A DNA stretch of 64,000 nt from Bradyrhizobium sp. U87765 SZCCT0048 (lineage in GTDB: Bacteria > Pseudomonadota > Alphaproteobacteria > Rhizobiales > Xanthobacteraceae). Under the pieces are notes generated by a model, which worked only from the letters and a program-made list of their open reading frames with translations, searched no databases and had not been told where the DNA came from. The stretch covers positions 1,984,001 to 2,048,000 of the forward strand of contig NZ_JAFCMM010000001.1 in assembly GCF_018131225.1 (NCBI RefSeq). Reading direction: 5' to 3'. Shown here piece after piece: positions 8,991 to 17,595 of the stretch (position 1 is the stretch's first letter; every line of letters starts with the position of its first letter). The translations under genes and the position numbers were made by a program.

Positions 8991-10021
8991 AGAAACTTCT
9001 CAACACGCTTTACGTGACGACCGAAGGGGCAAGTCTCCGCAAGGACGGCGAGAATCTGGTCGCAGAAGTGGATGGTACCGAGCGTGCACACGTTCCCTTC
9101 CACATGCTGGGCTCGGTGGTCGCTTTCGGCGCCATCCTGATTTCGCCACCATTGATTCAGGCGCTCGCACCGCTCGGCATCACCGTCGTCCTTCTTGATC
9201 GCGCCGGGCGTTTTCAGGCCAGGATCGAGGGACCGGTCAGCGGCAACGTGCTGCTGCGGCGCGCGCAATACCGCGCCGCCGAGGCCCCCGACGATCTCGT
9301 GCGTGGCCTGATTTCGGCCAAGGTCGCCAATCAACGGGTCGTGCTGCAACGCGCCTTGCGCGACTATGGGGAAGACATGACCGAAGAGCGACGTAAGGAC
9401 GTCGCAACAGTCGTGGATCGCCTGGCACGCATCCTTGATCGCGTGGCGTTCACCAACGAAGGCATCGATACGCTGCGCGGCGCAGAAGGAGAGGCGGCTC
9501 AGAACTACTTCTCCGTCCTTGGGCATCTTGTTCGCTCGCCCGACCGGGAGATTCAATTCCGCGGGCGCAGCCGCCGCCCACCGCTCGATCCGGTCAATGC
9601 GGTGCTGTCCTTTCTCTACACGTTGCTTACGCACGATTGCCGCAGCGCAGCCGAAGGGGTCGGACTCGATCCTGCGGTCGGCTTCCTGCATCGCGAACGG
9701 CCAGGACGGCCAAGTCTCGCACTTGATCTGATGGAGGAATTGCGGCCCGTGCTGGTGGACAGATTGGCGCTATCCCTGATCAATCGCCGTCAGTTGCGAG
9801 CGCGGGATTTCGAAACCAGAGATGGCGGCGCGGTCCTGCTTACCGACGAGGGCCGGCGGACGACCCTCACTGCCTGGCAGGATCGCAAGAAGGAGGAGCG
9901 CAAACATCCATTTCTAGATGAAGCCGCACCTCTCGGGCTGATCCCGCACTTGCAGGCCCAGCTTCTCGCACGGCACTTGCGCGGGGATCTCGACGCTTAC
10001 CCGCCCTGGTTCTGGAAATAG
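8987..10021 (+). CDS. cas1: Cas1 integrase
   Basis: 344 residues from a GTG at 8987 that overlaps the cas4 stop (GTGA). The GTG is preferred because the conserved first strand, KKLLNTLYVTTEGASLRKDG, begins immediately after it. Active-site residues are in the expected places: Glu in RGAEGEAAQ (about 164-170), His in GFLHRERPG (about 234) and Asp in SLALDLMEEL (about 247). Cas1 with Cas2 inserts new spacers at the leader-repeat junction. Both arrays are in the orientation it would use. Confidence 0.97.
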   Translation: MKKLLNTLYVTTEGASLRKDGENLVAEVDGTERAHVPFHMLGSVVAFGAILISPPLIQALAPLGITVVLLDRAGRFQARIEGPVSGNVLLRRAQYRAAEAPDDLVRGLISAKVANQRVVLQRALRDYGEDMTEERRKDVATVVDRLARILDRVAFTNEGIDTLRGAEGEAAQNYFSVLGHLVRSPDREIQFRGRSRRPPLDPVNAVLSFLYTLLTHDCRSAAEGVGLDPAVGFLHRERPGRPSLALDLMEELRPVLVDRLALSLINRRQLRARDFETRDGGAVLLTDEGRRTTLTAWQDRKKEERKHPFLDEAAPLGLIPHLQAQLLARHLRGDLDAYPPWFWK

Positions 10022-10031
10022 CGAACTCATC

Positions 10032-10322
10032 ATGCTCGTCCTTGTGACCTATGACGTGCGTACGAGCGAGCCGGGCGGAGAGGCGCGCCTGCGGCGCGTC
10101 GCCAGAGCCTGCCGTGACTATGGCCAGCGGGTCCAGTTTTCAGTTTTCGAGATCGAGGTCGATCCGGCACAATGGGCCAGGCTGAAGGCCCGCCTTGAGG
10201 GCTTGATCAAACCCGAGCATGACAGCCTGCGTTACTATTATCTGGGTGCCAACTGGCAAAGGCGCGTGGAGCATGTGGGCGCCAAGCCCGCAGCCAATCT
10301 CGGCGGCCCCTTGATCGTCTAA
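10032..10322 (+). CDS. cas2: Cas2, adaptation complex subunit
   Basis: 96 residues. The ferredoxin-like fold start MLVLVTYDVRT carries the conserved Asp (D8). RRVARACRDYGQRVQFSVFE (about 22-41) is the typical Cas2 helix and strand. It dimerises between two Cas1 dimers. It starts 10 bp after cas1, is the last gene of the cas operon, and ends 7 bp before the second CRISPR leader. Confidence 0.96.
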   Translation: MLVLVTYDVRTSEPGGEARLRRVARACRDYGQRVQFSVFEIEVDPAQWARLKARLEGLIKPEHDSLRYYYLGANWQRRVEHVGAKPAANLGGPLIV

Positions 10323-10329
10323 CAACCCC

Positions 10330-10509
10330 GGCGCGAACCGCAAGCGCACCCGAATCTTCCGGGATGTTCGCGCTCTCCGTAAGACGCTGATGATAAAATA
10401 GAATCCGGCGACATATCACTCACAGCACAGACGCAAAGACGATCAGCGCGACCACTTCGCGCAACGGACATAATTTCCCATGACAACAGAATAGGTTAGA
10501 GCAGGAGCG
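10330..10509 (+). promoter_or_regulatory. CRISPR leader of array 2
   Basis: Noncoding DNA between cas2 and the first repeat. It begins GGCGCGAACC, has TTCGCGCTC about 38 bp in, and ends AGGTTAGAGC shortly before the repeat. It is exactly as long (180 bp) as the leader at 1858 and shares its landmarks, so the two are homologous. The middle is AT-rich (GATAAAATAGAAT near 10391). Confidence 0.78.
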
Positions 10510-12049
10510 GTCGCCTCCCCCGCGGAGGCGTGGATAGAAACTGCGATCTGGTCGAACACTAGAAGACGGGGGAGGTCGCCTCCCCCGCGGAGGCGTGGAT
10601 AGAAACACCTGAAGATTGCTGAGACCAGCAAGCATCAGATTGTCGCCTCCCCCGCGGAGGCGTGGATAGAAACCGGAAGCATATAGCCTTCATCGATAAA
10701 GACGCCGATGGTCGCCTCCCCCGCGGAGGCGTGGATAGAAACGCCACCACGCTGGCTACCGTGAACGCGTCGCCAGGAGTCGCCTCCCCCGCGGAGGCGT
10801 GGATAGAAACGCAGCGCGGCTTCTTCGGCGGCGCGGTCCTGGCCGTCGCCTCCCCCGCGGAGGCGTGGATAGAAACCTCCAGCGCCATCCGGTCTCAACG
10901 GCCTTCTGAGCGTCGCCTCCCCCGCGGAGGCGTGGATAGAAACTACACGTGGCGGGAACTGCGCCGCGGAAATCGAGTCGCCTCCCCCGCGGAGGCGTGG
11001 ATAGAAACATCGATGGCGATCTTGGGCGAGTTGAAAGCAATCGCGTCGCCTCCCCCGCGGAGGCGTGGATAGAAACAGAAGCTGCTGGCGATGGGGGTGG
11101 ACGGCGCGGGGTCGCCTCCCCCGCGGAGGCGTGGATAGAAACGATAGATTCTGCCGGAGTGAAGACCCCATCCGATTGTCGCCTCCCCCGCGGAGGCGTG
11201 GATAGAAACAGAATCTGCAGCCGTATCTCAATCAACAGGGCGCGGGTCGCCTCCCCCGCGGAGGCGTGGATAGAAACGGCGCGATTGATCCACGCGCTCT
11301 TGCGCACGAGGATGTCGCCTCCCCCGCGGAGGCGTAGATAGAAACCTTCTGCCAAGCTCGCAGCCATTCGCGAGCGAGGAACGTCGCCTCCCCCGCGGAG
11401 GCGTGGATAGAAACCACGGAGACGTGCAATATGACCTGAAGCCAAGCCGTCGCCTCCCCCGCGGAGGCGTGGATAGAAACCGCTATTTGATCGCCACGTC
11501 CTCGTTCACGGTGACGTCGCCTCCCCCGCGGAGGCGTGGATAGAAACAGACCCGGTCTCACCGGTCCCCGCAAAGTGTCGCGTCGCCCCCCCCCGCGGAG
11601 GCGTGGATAGAAACTCCGCCATCAACGCCTCAACGTCCTTGCCTCCACTGTCGCCTCCCCCGCGGAGGCGTGGATAGAAACTTCTGGTTCGTCGATGCCA
11701 GCCTGTCGGCTCCAGGTCGCCTCCCCCGCGGAGGCGTGGATAGAAACCAGATTTCGGGTTCGGCGACCGATCAGGGCGTGTGGTCGCCTCCCCCGCGGAG
11801 GCGTGGATAGAAACGGCTCGCAGATCGCGATGAGATCGCGCAGCCCCTCGTCGCCTCCCCCGCGGAGGCGTGGATAGAAACAAACCATCGTTGTTTCCTA
11901 TTTCGGGGCGACTGCTGTCGCCTCCCCCGCGGAGGCGTGGATAGCAGCCAGGTCACTGTGCCCGGGCTCTGTCGGGTGACGTTCGTCGCCTCCCCCGCGG
12001 GGGCGTGGTTGAAAACATCGCGCAGACGGCGTGAACGTATGTCGCCTCC
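10510..12049 (+). CRISPR. CRISPR array 2, type I-C, 23 repeats and 22 spacers plus a remnant
   Basis: Repeats start at 10510, 10575, 10642, 10711, 10779, 10845, 10912, 10977, 11045, 11111, 11178, 11246, 11314, 11383, 11449, 11516, 11582, 11650, 11716, 11783, 11850, 11917 and 11985. The unit is 32 bp: GTCGCC, arms GCCTCC/GGAGGC around CCCGC, end GGATAGAAAC. The loop is CC where array 1 has TT. Spacers run 33-37 nt and no two look alike. Variants: repeat 13 has GCGTAGATAG; repeat 17 has a run of nine C and is 33 bp. Repeats 22 and 23 are degenerate at the 3' end, and a 9-bp GTCGCCTCC stub remains at 12041-12049. This places the old end on the right and the leader on the left. Confidence 0.97.
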
Positions 12050-12233
12050 AGGCACCTGGCATTGCGTATGTGCTGCGCAGCACCACGAATATCCCCCGCT
12101 TTGAACGATTCCAGCGGCAAGGCCACCAGAAGGGATTATAGCCGCCAAGCGGATATGCCACACACACCGTCTCCTCCACCGGTCCGACGCACCCCGCGGT
12201 TCACCCGGTGCGGGCGCGACCGACGGTGAGACG

Positions 12234-13015
12234 ATGACCGGACCGACCCTGCGCCGCTGGCTGTGGGTGCACAAGTGGACCAGCCTGATCTGCACGCTGT
12301 TCCTGCTGCTGATCTGCATCAGCGGCCTGCCGCTGGTGTTCCGCGACGAGATCGGCGACCAGCAGGATGACGGCCTGCCCTATGCCAGCGTCGGACTGGA
12401 TGCCCGGAGCGTAAACCTCGACGAGGTCGTCGCGACCAGCCGCAAGATGTATCCCGGTGAAACCATCGTCTCGGCGTTCGTCGACGACGACGAGCCCAGG
12501 ATCATGGTGTTCATGGCGCCGTCGTGGGAGGCGTTCAACGCCGACCGCAAGTCGATGCACTGGATCCGGTTCGATTCCCACGCCGCGAAAGTGCTCAAGC
12601 AGTCGAAGCCGTCCGACCAGGACGGCGCTCGTTCCTCGACGTGATGCTGAGCCTGCACCGCGACCTGTTCATCGGCCTGCCCGGCGAGCTGTTCATGGGG
12701 ATGATGGCGCTGCTGTTCGTCGTCGCCATCGTGTCGGGCGTCGTGGCGTACGGGCCGTTCATGCGGCGGCTGAAATTCGGCACGGTGCGCAACGAGCGCT
12801 CGTCGCGGCTGCGCTGGCTCGACCTGCACAATCTGCTCGGCCTGGTGACGCCGGCGTGGGCGCTGGTGGTCGTCTGGGCGCTGATCGACTTCGTCACCAT
12901 CGTGGTGCTCGACAGCGGGCTTTATCTGTGGCTGTCGCGGCGCCCCTCGCCACTGCACTGCCTCGACGACATAGATCAGGACGGCAAAGCCCGGCTGACG
13001 CAACCCGCAGGATAA
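12234..13015 (+). pseudogene. PepSY-associated transmembrane protein, frameshifted and internally deleted
   Basis: The reading frame from the ATG at 12234 gives a normal PepSY-TM start: a first membrane helix, WTSLICTLFLLLICISGLPL, and then a soluble PepSY part. It runs off frame near 12610-12631 and stops at 12644. The continuation lies in another frame from about 12632: FLDVMLSLHRDLFIGLPGEL, two more helices, and the family motif LDLHNLLGLVTPAWALVV. This is joined at once to WALIDFVTIVVL and LYLWLSRR, which belong near the C-terminus of full-length proteins (about 370-400 residues). Roughly 100 or more residues are therefore missing. Intact relatives are membrane proteins, often linked to iron or siderophore reduction. 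It lies just beyond the decayed end of array 2. Confidence 0.82.
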
Positions 13016-13038
13016 GGCAACCCCGCCGGCTGCTGCGA

Positions 13039-13989
13039 TCAGCGGCAGCGCCCCGCGAGCAGACAGTGCTCGCGGCCCTCCCGGTCGGTGCGGAAGCTTT
13101 CGACATAGCCGCCCTTGCGCTGGGTGACGAACACGGTACGACCATCGTCGCCGCCGAAGGCGAGGTTGGTCGGCTCCGGTCCCTGCAGCGCGATCTCGCG
13201 CACCATTTTGCCATCCGGCGATACGATCGCGATCGCCCCCTTGAGAATGCGCGCGACCAGCAGCCTCCCGGCGGCGTCGGTGCGCAGGCCATCGATGGTG
13301 TCGGGTGCGAAGGTCGTCACCAGCCGCGCGTTGCTCAAGGCATTGCCGTCGAGATCATAGGCCCAGATCTGGCCCGTGCCGGATTCCCCGACATACAGCG
13401 TCCTGCCATCCGGGCTGAGATCGATGCCGTTGGTGGTCCCCATGGCGCGCGGCGCGGTCATTACCTCGCCGCGGACGGAGCCATCGGCCGCGCGGGCGAT
13501 GCGCCAGATCTGGCCGCTGCGGCCCTTCCAGTTGGGATCGCTCGCATAGAGCGTGCCGTCAGCGGCGATGGCGAGATCGTTGGGCTGGTTGAAGCGGTCT
13601 GACGTAAACAGCGCCTCGGGCGCCGACGCGCCGGGCGCGAGCGCGAAAATGGTGTGGCGCTTGTAGTCGGCGACCAGCATGGTGCCGGCGCGGTCGAAGC
13701 GGATGGCGTTGCCGACACTGCCCTCGGGAAGCGTCGCGAACAGCTCCGACTGCGGCGCGCCCGGCGCGAGGCGGCCGATGGTTCCCGGCTTGCCGAAGTT
13801 GACCACGAACAGCGCGCCGCTGGCATCCACCGCCGGCCCCTCGATGCCGAAGGTGTATTCGCCCGGCGGCGTGATGCGCCGGCTCGCGAACAGCGGCTCG
13901 TCCGCCTGCGCAGCGCCGCACCATGCCAGCACCAGGGCGCCCTCACAGAGGCGCGAGAGAACCTTGCGGAATGTAGTAGCCCTGGTCAT
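13039..13989 (-). CDS. Exported SMP-30/gluconolactonase-like beta-propeller protein
   Basis: 316 residues with an N-terminal signal peptide (hydrophobic stretch about 13-28, likely cleavage after AQA near residue 29). The rest is repeated propeller blades with SMP-30/LRE-type motifs: VDASGALFVVNFG, NQPNDLAIAADGTLY, TNGIDLSPDGRTLYV and TDAAGRLLVA. Family members hydrolyse sugar lactones using a divalent metal, but many exported homologues have no known substrate. Its start lies inside the last 47 bp of the upstream gene (sugar dehydrogenase-like), so the two are one transcription unit. A lactonase next to a sugar dehydrogenase would make sense, because the dehydrogenase product is a lactone; this is inference. 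Confidence 0.8.
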   Translation of the reverse strand: MTRATTFRKVLSRLCEGALVLAWCGAAQADEPLFASRRITPPGEYTFGIEGPAVDASGALFVVNFGKPGTIGRLAPGAPQSELFATLPEGSVGNAIRFDRAGTMLVADYKRHTIFALAPGASAPEALFTSDRFNQPNDLAIAADGTLYASDPNWKGRSGQIWRIARAADGSVRGEVMTAPRAMGTTNGIDLSPDGRTLYVGESGTGQIWAYDLDGNALSNARLVTTFAPDTIDGLRTDAAGRLLVARILKGAIAIVSPDGKMVREIALQGPEPTNLAFGGDDGRTVFVTQRKGGYVESFRTDREGREHCLLAGRCR

Positions 13990-16024
13990 CGCTGCAGTCG
14001 CCGTTGAGATAGAGATCGGCCGGCCGATAAATCCGGCTGAAGCCCGTCTTTCCTGTGGCGGGAGATTCCGTCACCACGACGACCTTCCCTGCCGGAATGT
14101 TGCCGCATTCGCGGCCGTCACGGGCAAAGAACCGGCGCTGCACCACCCCGCCGCGGATCCGCATCCGCGTGCCCGGCACCATGGTGCCGACCAGCAGATC
14201 GACCCGGTCGAGCAACTGCGCATAGCCCGCCTCATGCGCGGCAAGCCCCTCGCCGCCCGGCGGCATCAGGCGTTCGGCGCCGACGCCGCGCAGCCGCGTG
14301 CGCAGCTTGCCGGCGTCGGGATCACCCGGAAAGATCCAGCCGTCCTGGCCGAGCATGAAGCGCAGCACGGTGTCGTCCTTCTGCGCGTCGGACAGGCCAG
14401 CCTTGAGACCGAAATCGGCATGGCAGCCGACACAATGCTTCTCGACCACGCCGGCGCGAAACGCCGACAGCCGCGCACGGTTCGGCGCACTGGCGGCGAC
14501 AAAGCGGGCAAGAGCATCGATCTGGGCATCGCTGCGCCGGTCGCAAGGCTCCGCCGCATCCGGCGCCGCCGTAGTGGCATCGATGCGGATCACCGTGCGG
14601 TTCTTGTCCTCGACCAGCCAGATCGCACCGTCCGCGGCAACCGTGAGGCCGACCGGGGCGCCCTGCGGACGCACGCCATTGACCTTGTGCCATTCGGACA
14701 CCAGCTCGGTGAACGGCGCGGCCGCCACGTCGACACCATCGGCCTGGAACGTGTGCGTCGGCTCCGTCCCGCAGCTGACATGGTAGCGCACCGGCGGCGA
14801 GCTTTTGACCGGAAAGCCCCTGGCATCGACCTCGTACACCAGCACGCGGCTGCCGGTCGGCCGGTAGCCATGCAACCCGACGATCAGCCGGCCCGCAAGC
14901 TGCGGAAACTTCGAGCCCTGATAGTACAGCATGGCGAGCGGCGCGCCGTGCGGCGGCATCAGCGTCGCCGGCTGGCGATAGCGCGCAGTGTTGGCGCAGA
15001 GATGGCGATAGGGCCCGGCCGCGGCCAGCACCGCCTTGAACTCCGGACTCTCGGTGGTGTTGTCGTAGCAATACGGCCAGCCATAGTGCTTGCCCGGCTC
15101 GATCGCGTTGATCTCCTCGTTGGGCTTGAAGATGTCGGGCAGGTCGCGGCCGTTCTCGCCCTGCAGGAAGGCGAAGCCCGCATCGGGAAAATCCGGGTGC
15201 AGCGCCAGCGCCATCGAATTGCGCAGGCCCTGCGCATAGATCTCGCGATGCGGATTGGGATCATTCGGCTTCAGCGTCGCAAACACGCCGCCCGCGGGCG
15301 GCACGAACATCCAGATCGCGGCAAGCGGAGATGCGCCTTCGCCGGCAGGACAGGGCTTGCGGATCGGCCCTGGCGTGATGCAGTCGTCGCTGTGCGAACC
15401 GACATTGACGAACAGGCGCCCGGTCCTGTCGAACATGAAGGCCTTGAGCGGATGGCTGCTGTCCTCGACCCGCGTGCCGTCGGAGAGCCGGATGCGGCGC
15501 CCCGGCAGGCCGTGCACGATGGTCTCGACGGTCGCCGCCGGATTGTCAGCGCGCGGATCGAACCGGAAAATGGTCTCCGCAGTCGAGGCGTAGACCTTGC
15601 GATCCGGACCAATGGCAAGGCCGAACGGATAGTCGAGGCCGGTCAGAAGTTCGCGGATGCGCGCGCCCGCCGGCGCAGCGGGATCGAGCCGCAGCAGGCG
15701 GCCCTGGCCGCTGCCCCAGCCGCCCATGTCGGCGATGACGAACAGCGCGCTGTCCGGAACCTGCACGATGCTCCGCGGAAACCTCAGGCCGTCATCCTCG
15801 CTCGCGACGAGGCCGGCGCAGAAACCCTGCGCGAGGCCGATGCGCAGCTTCGGAAACGCCAGTGCGCCGTCGCCGCAGGTCTCCGGACCGATCACATAGC
15901 CGCTTTTGCGCACGGCCTCCCCGGCCTGTGGCGCGCCGCCGACCATCGTCGCCGCAATGACAACGGCGGCGGCCAGCAGCCGACGCGGCGATATCCCGAT
16001 CATCCCGGCTCCCGAGGTGTCCAT
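13943..16024 (-). CDS. Periplasmic glucose/sorbosone dehydrogenase-like protein with cytochrome c domain
   Basis: 693 residues from the ATG at 16024; an ATG at 16003 with GGGAG upstream is an equally good start. A signal peptide leads (cleavage near QAGEA). Residues about 50-480 form a beta-propeller with GSDH-type motifs (LDYPFGLAIGPD, QGLRNSMALALHPDFPDAGF, GKHYGWPYCYD), as in PQQ-dependent aldose and sorbosone dehydrogenases. A single heme c motif, CVGCH, sits at 531-535, with a candidate axial Met in RLMPPGGEG (about 586-594). A small cysteine-containing C-terminal domain follows. A substrate oxidase fused to its electron acceptor is likely. The true substrate and use of PQQ cannot be told from sequence alone. 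Confidence 0.75.
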   Translation of the reverse strand: MDTSGAGMIGISPRRLLAAAVVIAATMVGGAPQAGEAVRKSGYVIGPETCGDGALAFPKLRIGLAQGFCAGLVASEDDGLRFPRSIVQVPDSALFVIADMGGWGSGQGRLLRLDPAAPAGARIRELLTGLDYPFGLAIGPDRKVYASTAETIFRFDPRADNPAATVETIVHGLPGRRIRLSDGTRVEDSSHPLKAFMFDRTGRLFVNVGSHSDDCITPGPIRKPCPAGEGASPLAAIWMFVPPAGGVFATLKPNDPNPHREIYAQGLRNSMALALHPDFPDAGFAFLQGENGRDLPDIFKPNEEINAIEPGKHYGWPYCYDNTTESPEFKAVLAAAGPYRHLCANTARYRQPATLMPPHGAPLAMLYYQGSKFPQLAGRLIVGLHGYRPTGSRVLVYEVDARGFPVKSSPPVRYHVSCGTEPTHTFQADGVDVAAAPFTELVSEWHKVNGVRPQGAPVGLTVAADGAIWLVEDKNRTVIRIDATTAAPDAAEPCDRRSDAQIDALARFVAASAPNRARLSAFRAGVVEKHCVGCHADFGLKAGLSDAQKDDTVLRFMLGQDGWIFPGDPDAGKLRTRLRGVGAERLMPPGGEGLAAHEAGYAQLLDRVDLLVGTMVPGTRMRIRGGVVQRRFFARDGRECGNIPAGKVVVVTESPATGKTGFSRIYRPADLYLNGDCSDDQGYYIPQGSLAPL

Positions 16025-16110
16025 TGACAGCCACGAACGCTAGCGCGCGCGAGGGCGCACGCCAAGCGGGGTGGCACACCGCGCACCCATGCCGGCGATC
16101 GGCTGTGGGG

Positions 16111-16569
16111 CTATTTTTTGGGGTTGATCGAGAAGCGCAAATTCAGTGGTTGCAGCATCTCGGGCGGCGGCGCTTCGCCGACATTGCCGCGGGTCAGGAT
16201 GGTGCGCAGGTCGGCGTCCGCCGCGGCGTTTTTCAGCGCCGGAAACGATACCTTCTCCACCGAGCCATCGGGATTGAGCCAAGCCCGCACGACCAGCGCC
16301 GGCGGCAGGCCATCGTCCTGCCCGGCTCGCTCCTTCACATACGCACGAAAACGCCGCGCCACCTCGTCGTCGGCCTCGATCCAGCTCTCGAAGCGATACT
16401 GCACCAGCTTGGCAAACTGGCCCCAGGACGGCGGCGCCTTGGACGGATCGCGGAAGTCCAGCCCCTGGGCCTGCGCAGCGACGACGGACACGCCGCCGAT
16501 CCCCGGCAGCAGCACGGCGAGAAGAAGGCCGACGCGGCCGGCGAAGCGAAGACAAGATGACAGATGCAT
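16111..16569 (-). CDS. Exported TonB C-terminal-like small protein
   Basis: 152 residues from the ATG at 16569. A longer open frame upstream is only the shadow of the protease gene. A signal peptide covers about residues 1-34 (hydrophobic core VGLLLAVLLPGIGG). The C-terminal 60 residues, with LVVRAWLNPDGSVEKVSF and EMLQPLNLRFSI, resemble the TonB/TonB-C fold seen in small periplasmic proteins, without an N-terminal membrane anchor or proline-rich stretch. It is not a complete energy transducer. It follows the protease gene at 16619 on the same strand with 49 bp between. Function unknown. Confidence 0.6.
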   Translation of the reverse strand: MHLSSCLRFAGRVGLLLAVLLPGIGGVSVVAAQAQGLDFRDPSKAPPSWGQFAKLVQYRFESWIEADDEVARRFRAYVKERAGQDDGLPPALVVRAWLNPDGSVEKVSFPALKNAAADADLRTILTRGNVGEAPPPEMLQPLNLRFSINPKK

Positions 16570-16618
16570 GACGGGAATGGAGAACCTGCGGAAGGGACGA
16601 TCCCGCGACTCTGCCCGG

Positions 16619-17350
16619 CTAGTTTTGCAAGCACGTGACACGGGCCGAAATCGACGCCGCGCGGTTGGCGCGCGAGGCGCCACCTGCGAGCTGCGGCCGA
16701 TCGTCCTGGACGAACCGCACACCATGTCCCGCCATGAATGCCTTGGCCTCATCCGCGCCCACCGCGATGACCCGGGTCGGCGTCGTGCGGCGGCTGATGA
16801 CGCCGCCGACCAGCCCACGCGCGTCGAGCACCGGCGCGCCGCTGGCGCCGAAGGTTGCATCGGAATCCAGCGCCATCTGCCCGGCAGGGTCCGTCGCCGC
16901 GGCCACGGTGGCGTTGGCGAGCGTGCCGCCGCGGGCGATCAGACCCGGCAGGCGGTCATAGGCTCCAACGAACACCATGTCGTTGAGCCCCGGAGGGGCA
17001 CTCTTCGGGAAGACCGCGGCCAGCCCCCAGGTGCGCGGCACCTTGATCAAGGCGATGTCGGCGCGGTCGGACAGCGCCAGCACGCGTGCGCTCGTCGCCC
17101 GCCCCTCCTTCGCCACCACGACGCGCACGCAGGCATCCACCGCATGGCGCGCCGTCAGCATGGTGCCGCTGTCGTCGACGAAGAAACCGGTTCCAGTCTT
17201 CTCGCGGCTGATGGTCGCGTCCACCGGCGGCCGCGACAGCGACCGCGTCGGCTCCCGCGGGCGGTCGCGATCCTGCCAGGGCAGCCCCTGCGCGGACGCC
17301 GGCACTGCGACGAGAACAGCAAGACCGATCAGAAGCAGACCTCGAACCAT
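16619..17350 (-). CDS. Exported trypsin-like serine protease
   Basis: 243 residues with a signal peptide (cleavage after ASA at about 20). The catalytic triad is visible: His69 in LTARHAV, Asp98 in RADIALIKV and Ser170 in TFGASGAPVLD. The family usually has GNSG; here GASG keeps the serine and the oxyanion glycine. No PDZ domain is present, so it is a single-domain peptidase unlike DegP. The segment before the His (TGTGFFVDDSGTMLTARHAV) is typical of HtrA and trypsin_2 proteins. It is followed by the TonB-C-like gene and probably co-transcribed with it. Confidence 0.85.
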   Translation of the reverse strand: MVRGLLLIGLAVLVAVPASAQGLPWQDRDRPREPTRSLSRPPVDATISREKTGTGFFVDDSGTMLTARHAVDACVRVVVAKEGRATSARVLALSDRADIALIKVPRTWGLAAVFPKSAPPGLNDMVFVGAYDRLPGLIARGGTLANATVAAATDPAGQMALDSDATFGASGAPVLDARGLVGGVISRRTTPTRVIAVGADEAKAFMAGHGVRFVQDDRPQLAGGASRANRAASISARVTCLQN

Positions 17351-17534
17351 GGGCGCCCGTCTCGCACGCCGCGCCGAGCCTCGTCAAGGCTCGCATCCCG
17401 CCCGGCATCCGCCGAATCCGCAGTCGATCGCCGCTGCCGGAGACGCAGCCGCCTCACCTGACACCAGCGCAGCCGATCACGATCTGCACGTCGCCGCGCT
17501 CTGCAAACTTCGGGAAAAAGCGACCGCCGAACCA

Positions 17535-17559
17535 GGAACCCGACGTGTCGTGCCGGGTT
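17535..17559 (+). promoter_or_regulatory. Candidate EcfG (general stress sigma) promoter
   Basis: GGAAC at 17535-17539, then 16 bp, then GGTT at 17556-17559. The alphaproteobacterial EcfG consensus is GGAAC-N16/17-CGTT, so one base of the -10 differs. It lies 37 bp before the PRC-barrel start codon. The same GGAAC-N16-GGTT arrangement is found at 45057-45033 before another stress-type gene. Confidence 0.45.
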
Positions 17560-17595
17560 CTGAAAACTCGACGTTCACAGAAGGAGACCACGATC

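Noticed and set aside
10542..11984. Spacers that might target genes in this window
   Set aside because: By eye I found no match of useful length between spacers and the rest of the window. A systematic search against this genome and phage databases would be needed to say more.
10420..12319. Long open frames across CRISPR array 2 on both strands, with repeated peptides such as FYPRLRGGGD or VASPAEAWIE
   Set aside because: They are translations of the 32-bp repeats and spacers. None has a ribosome site and the periodicity is that of the array.
13679..16027. A 782-codon open frame on the plus strand
   Set aside because: It is antisense to the dehydrogenase-like gene. The minus strand has a signal peptide, CVGCH heme motif and propeller motifs; the plus frame has no recognisable features.
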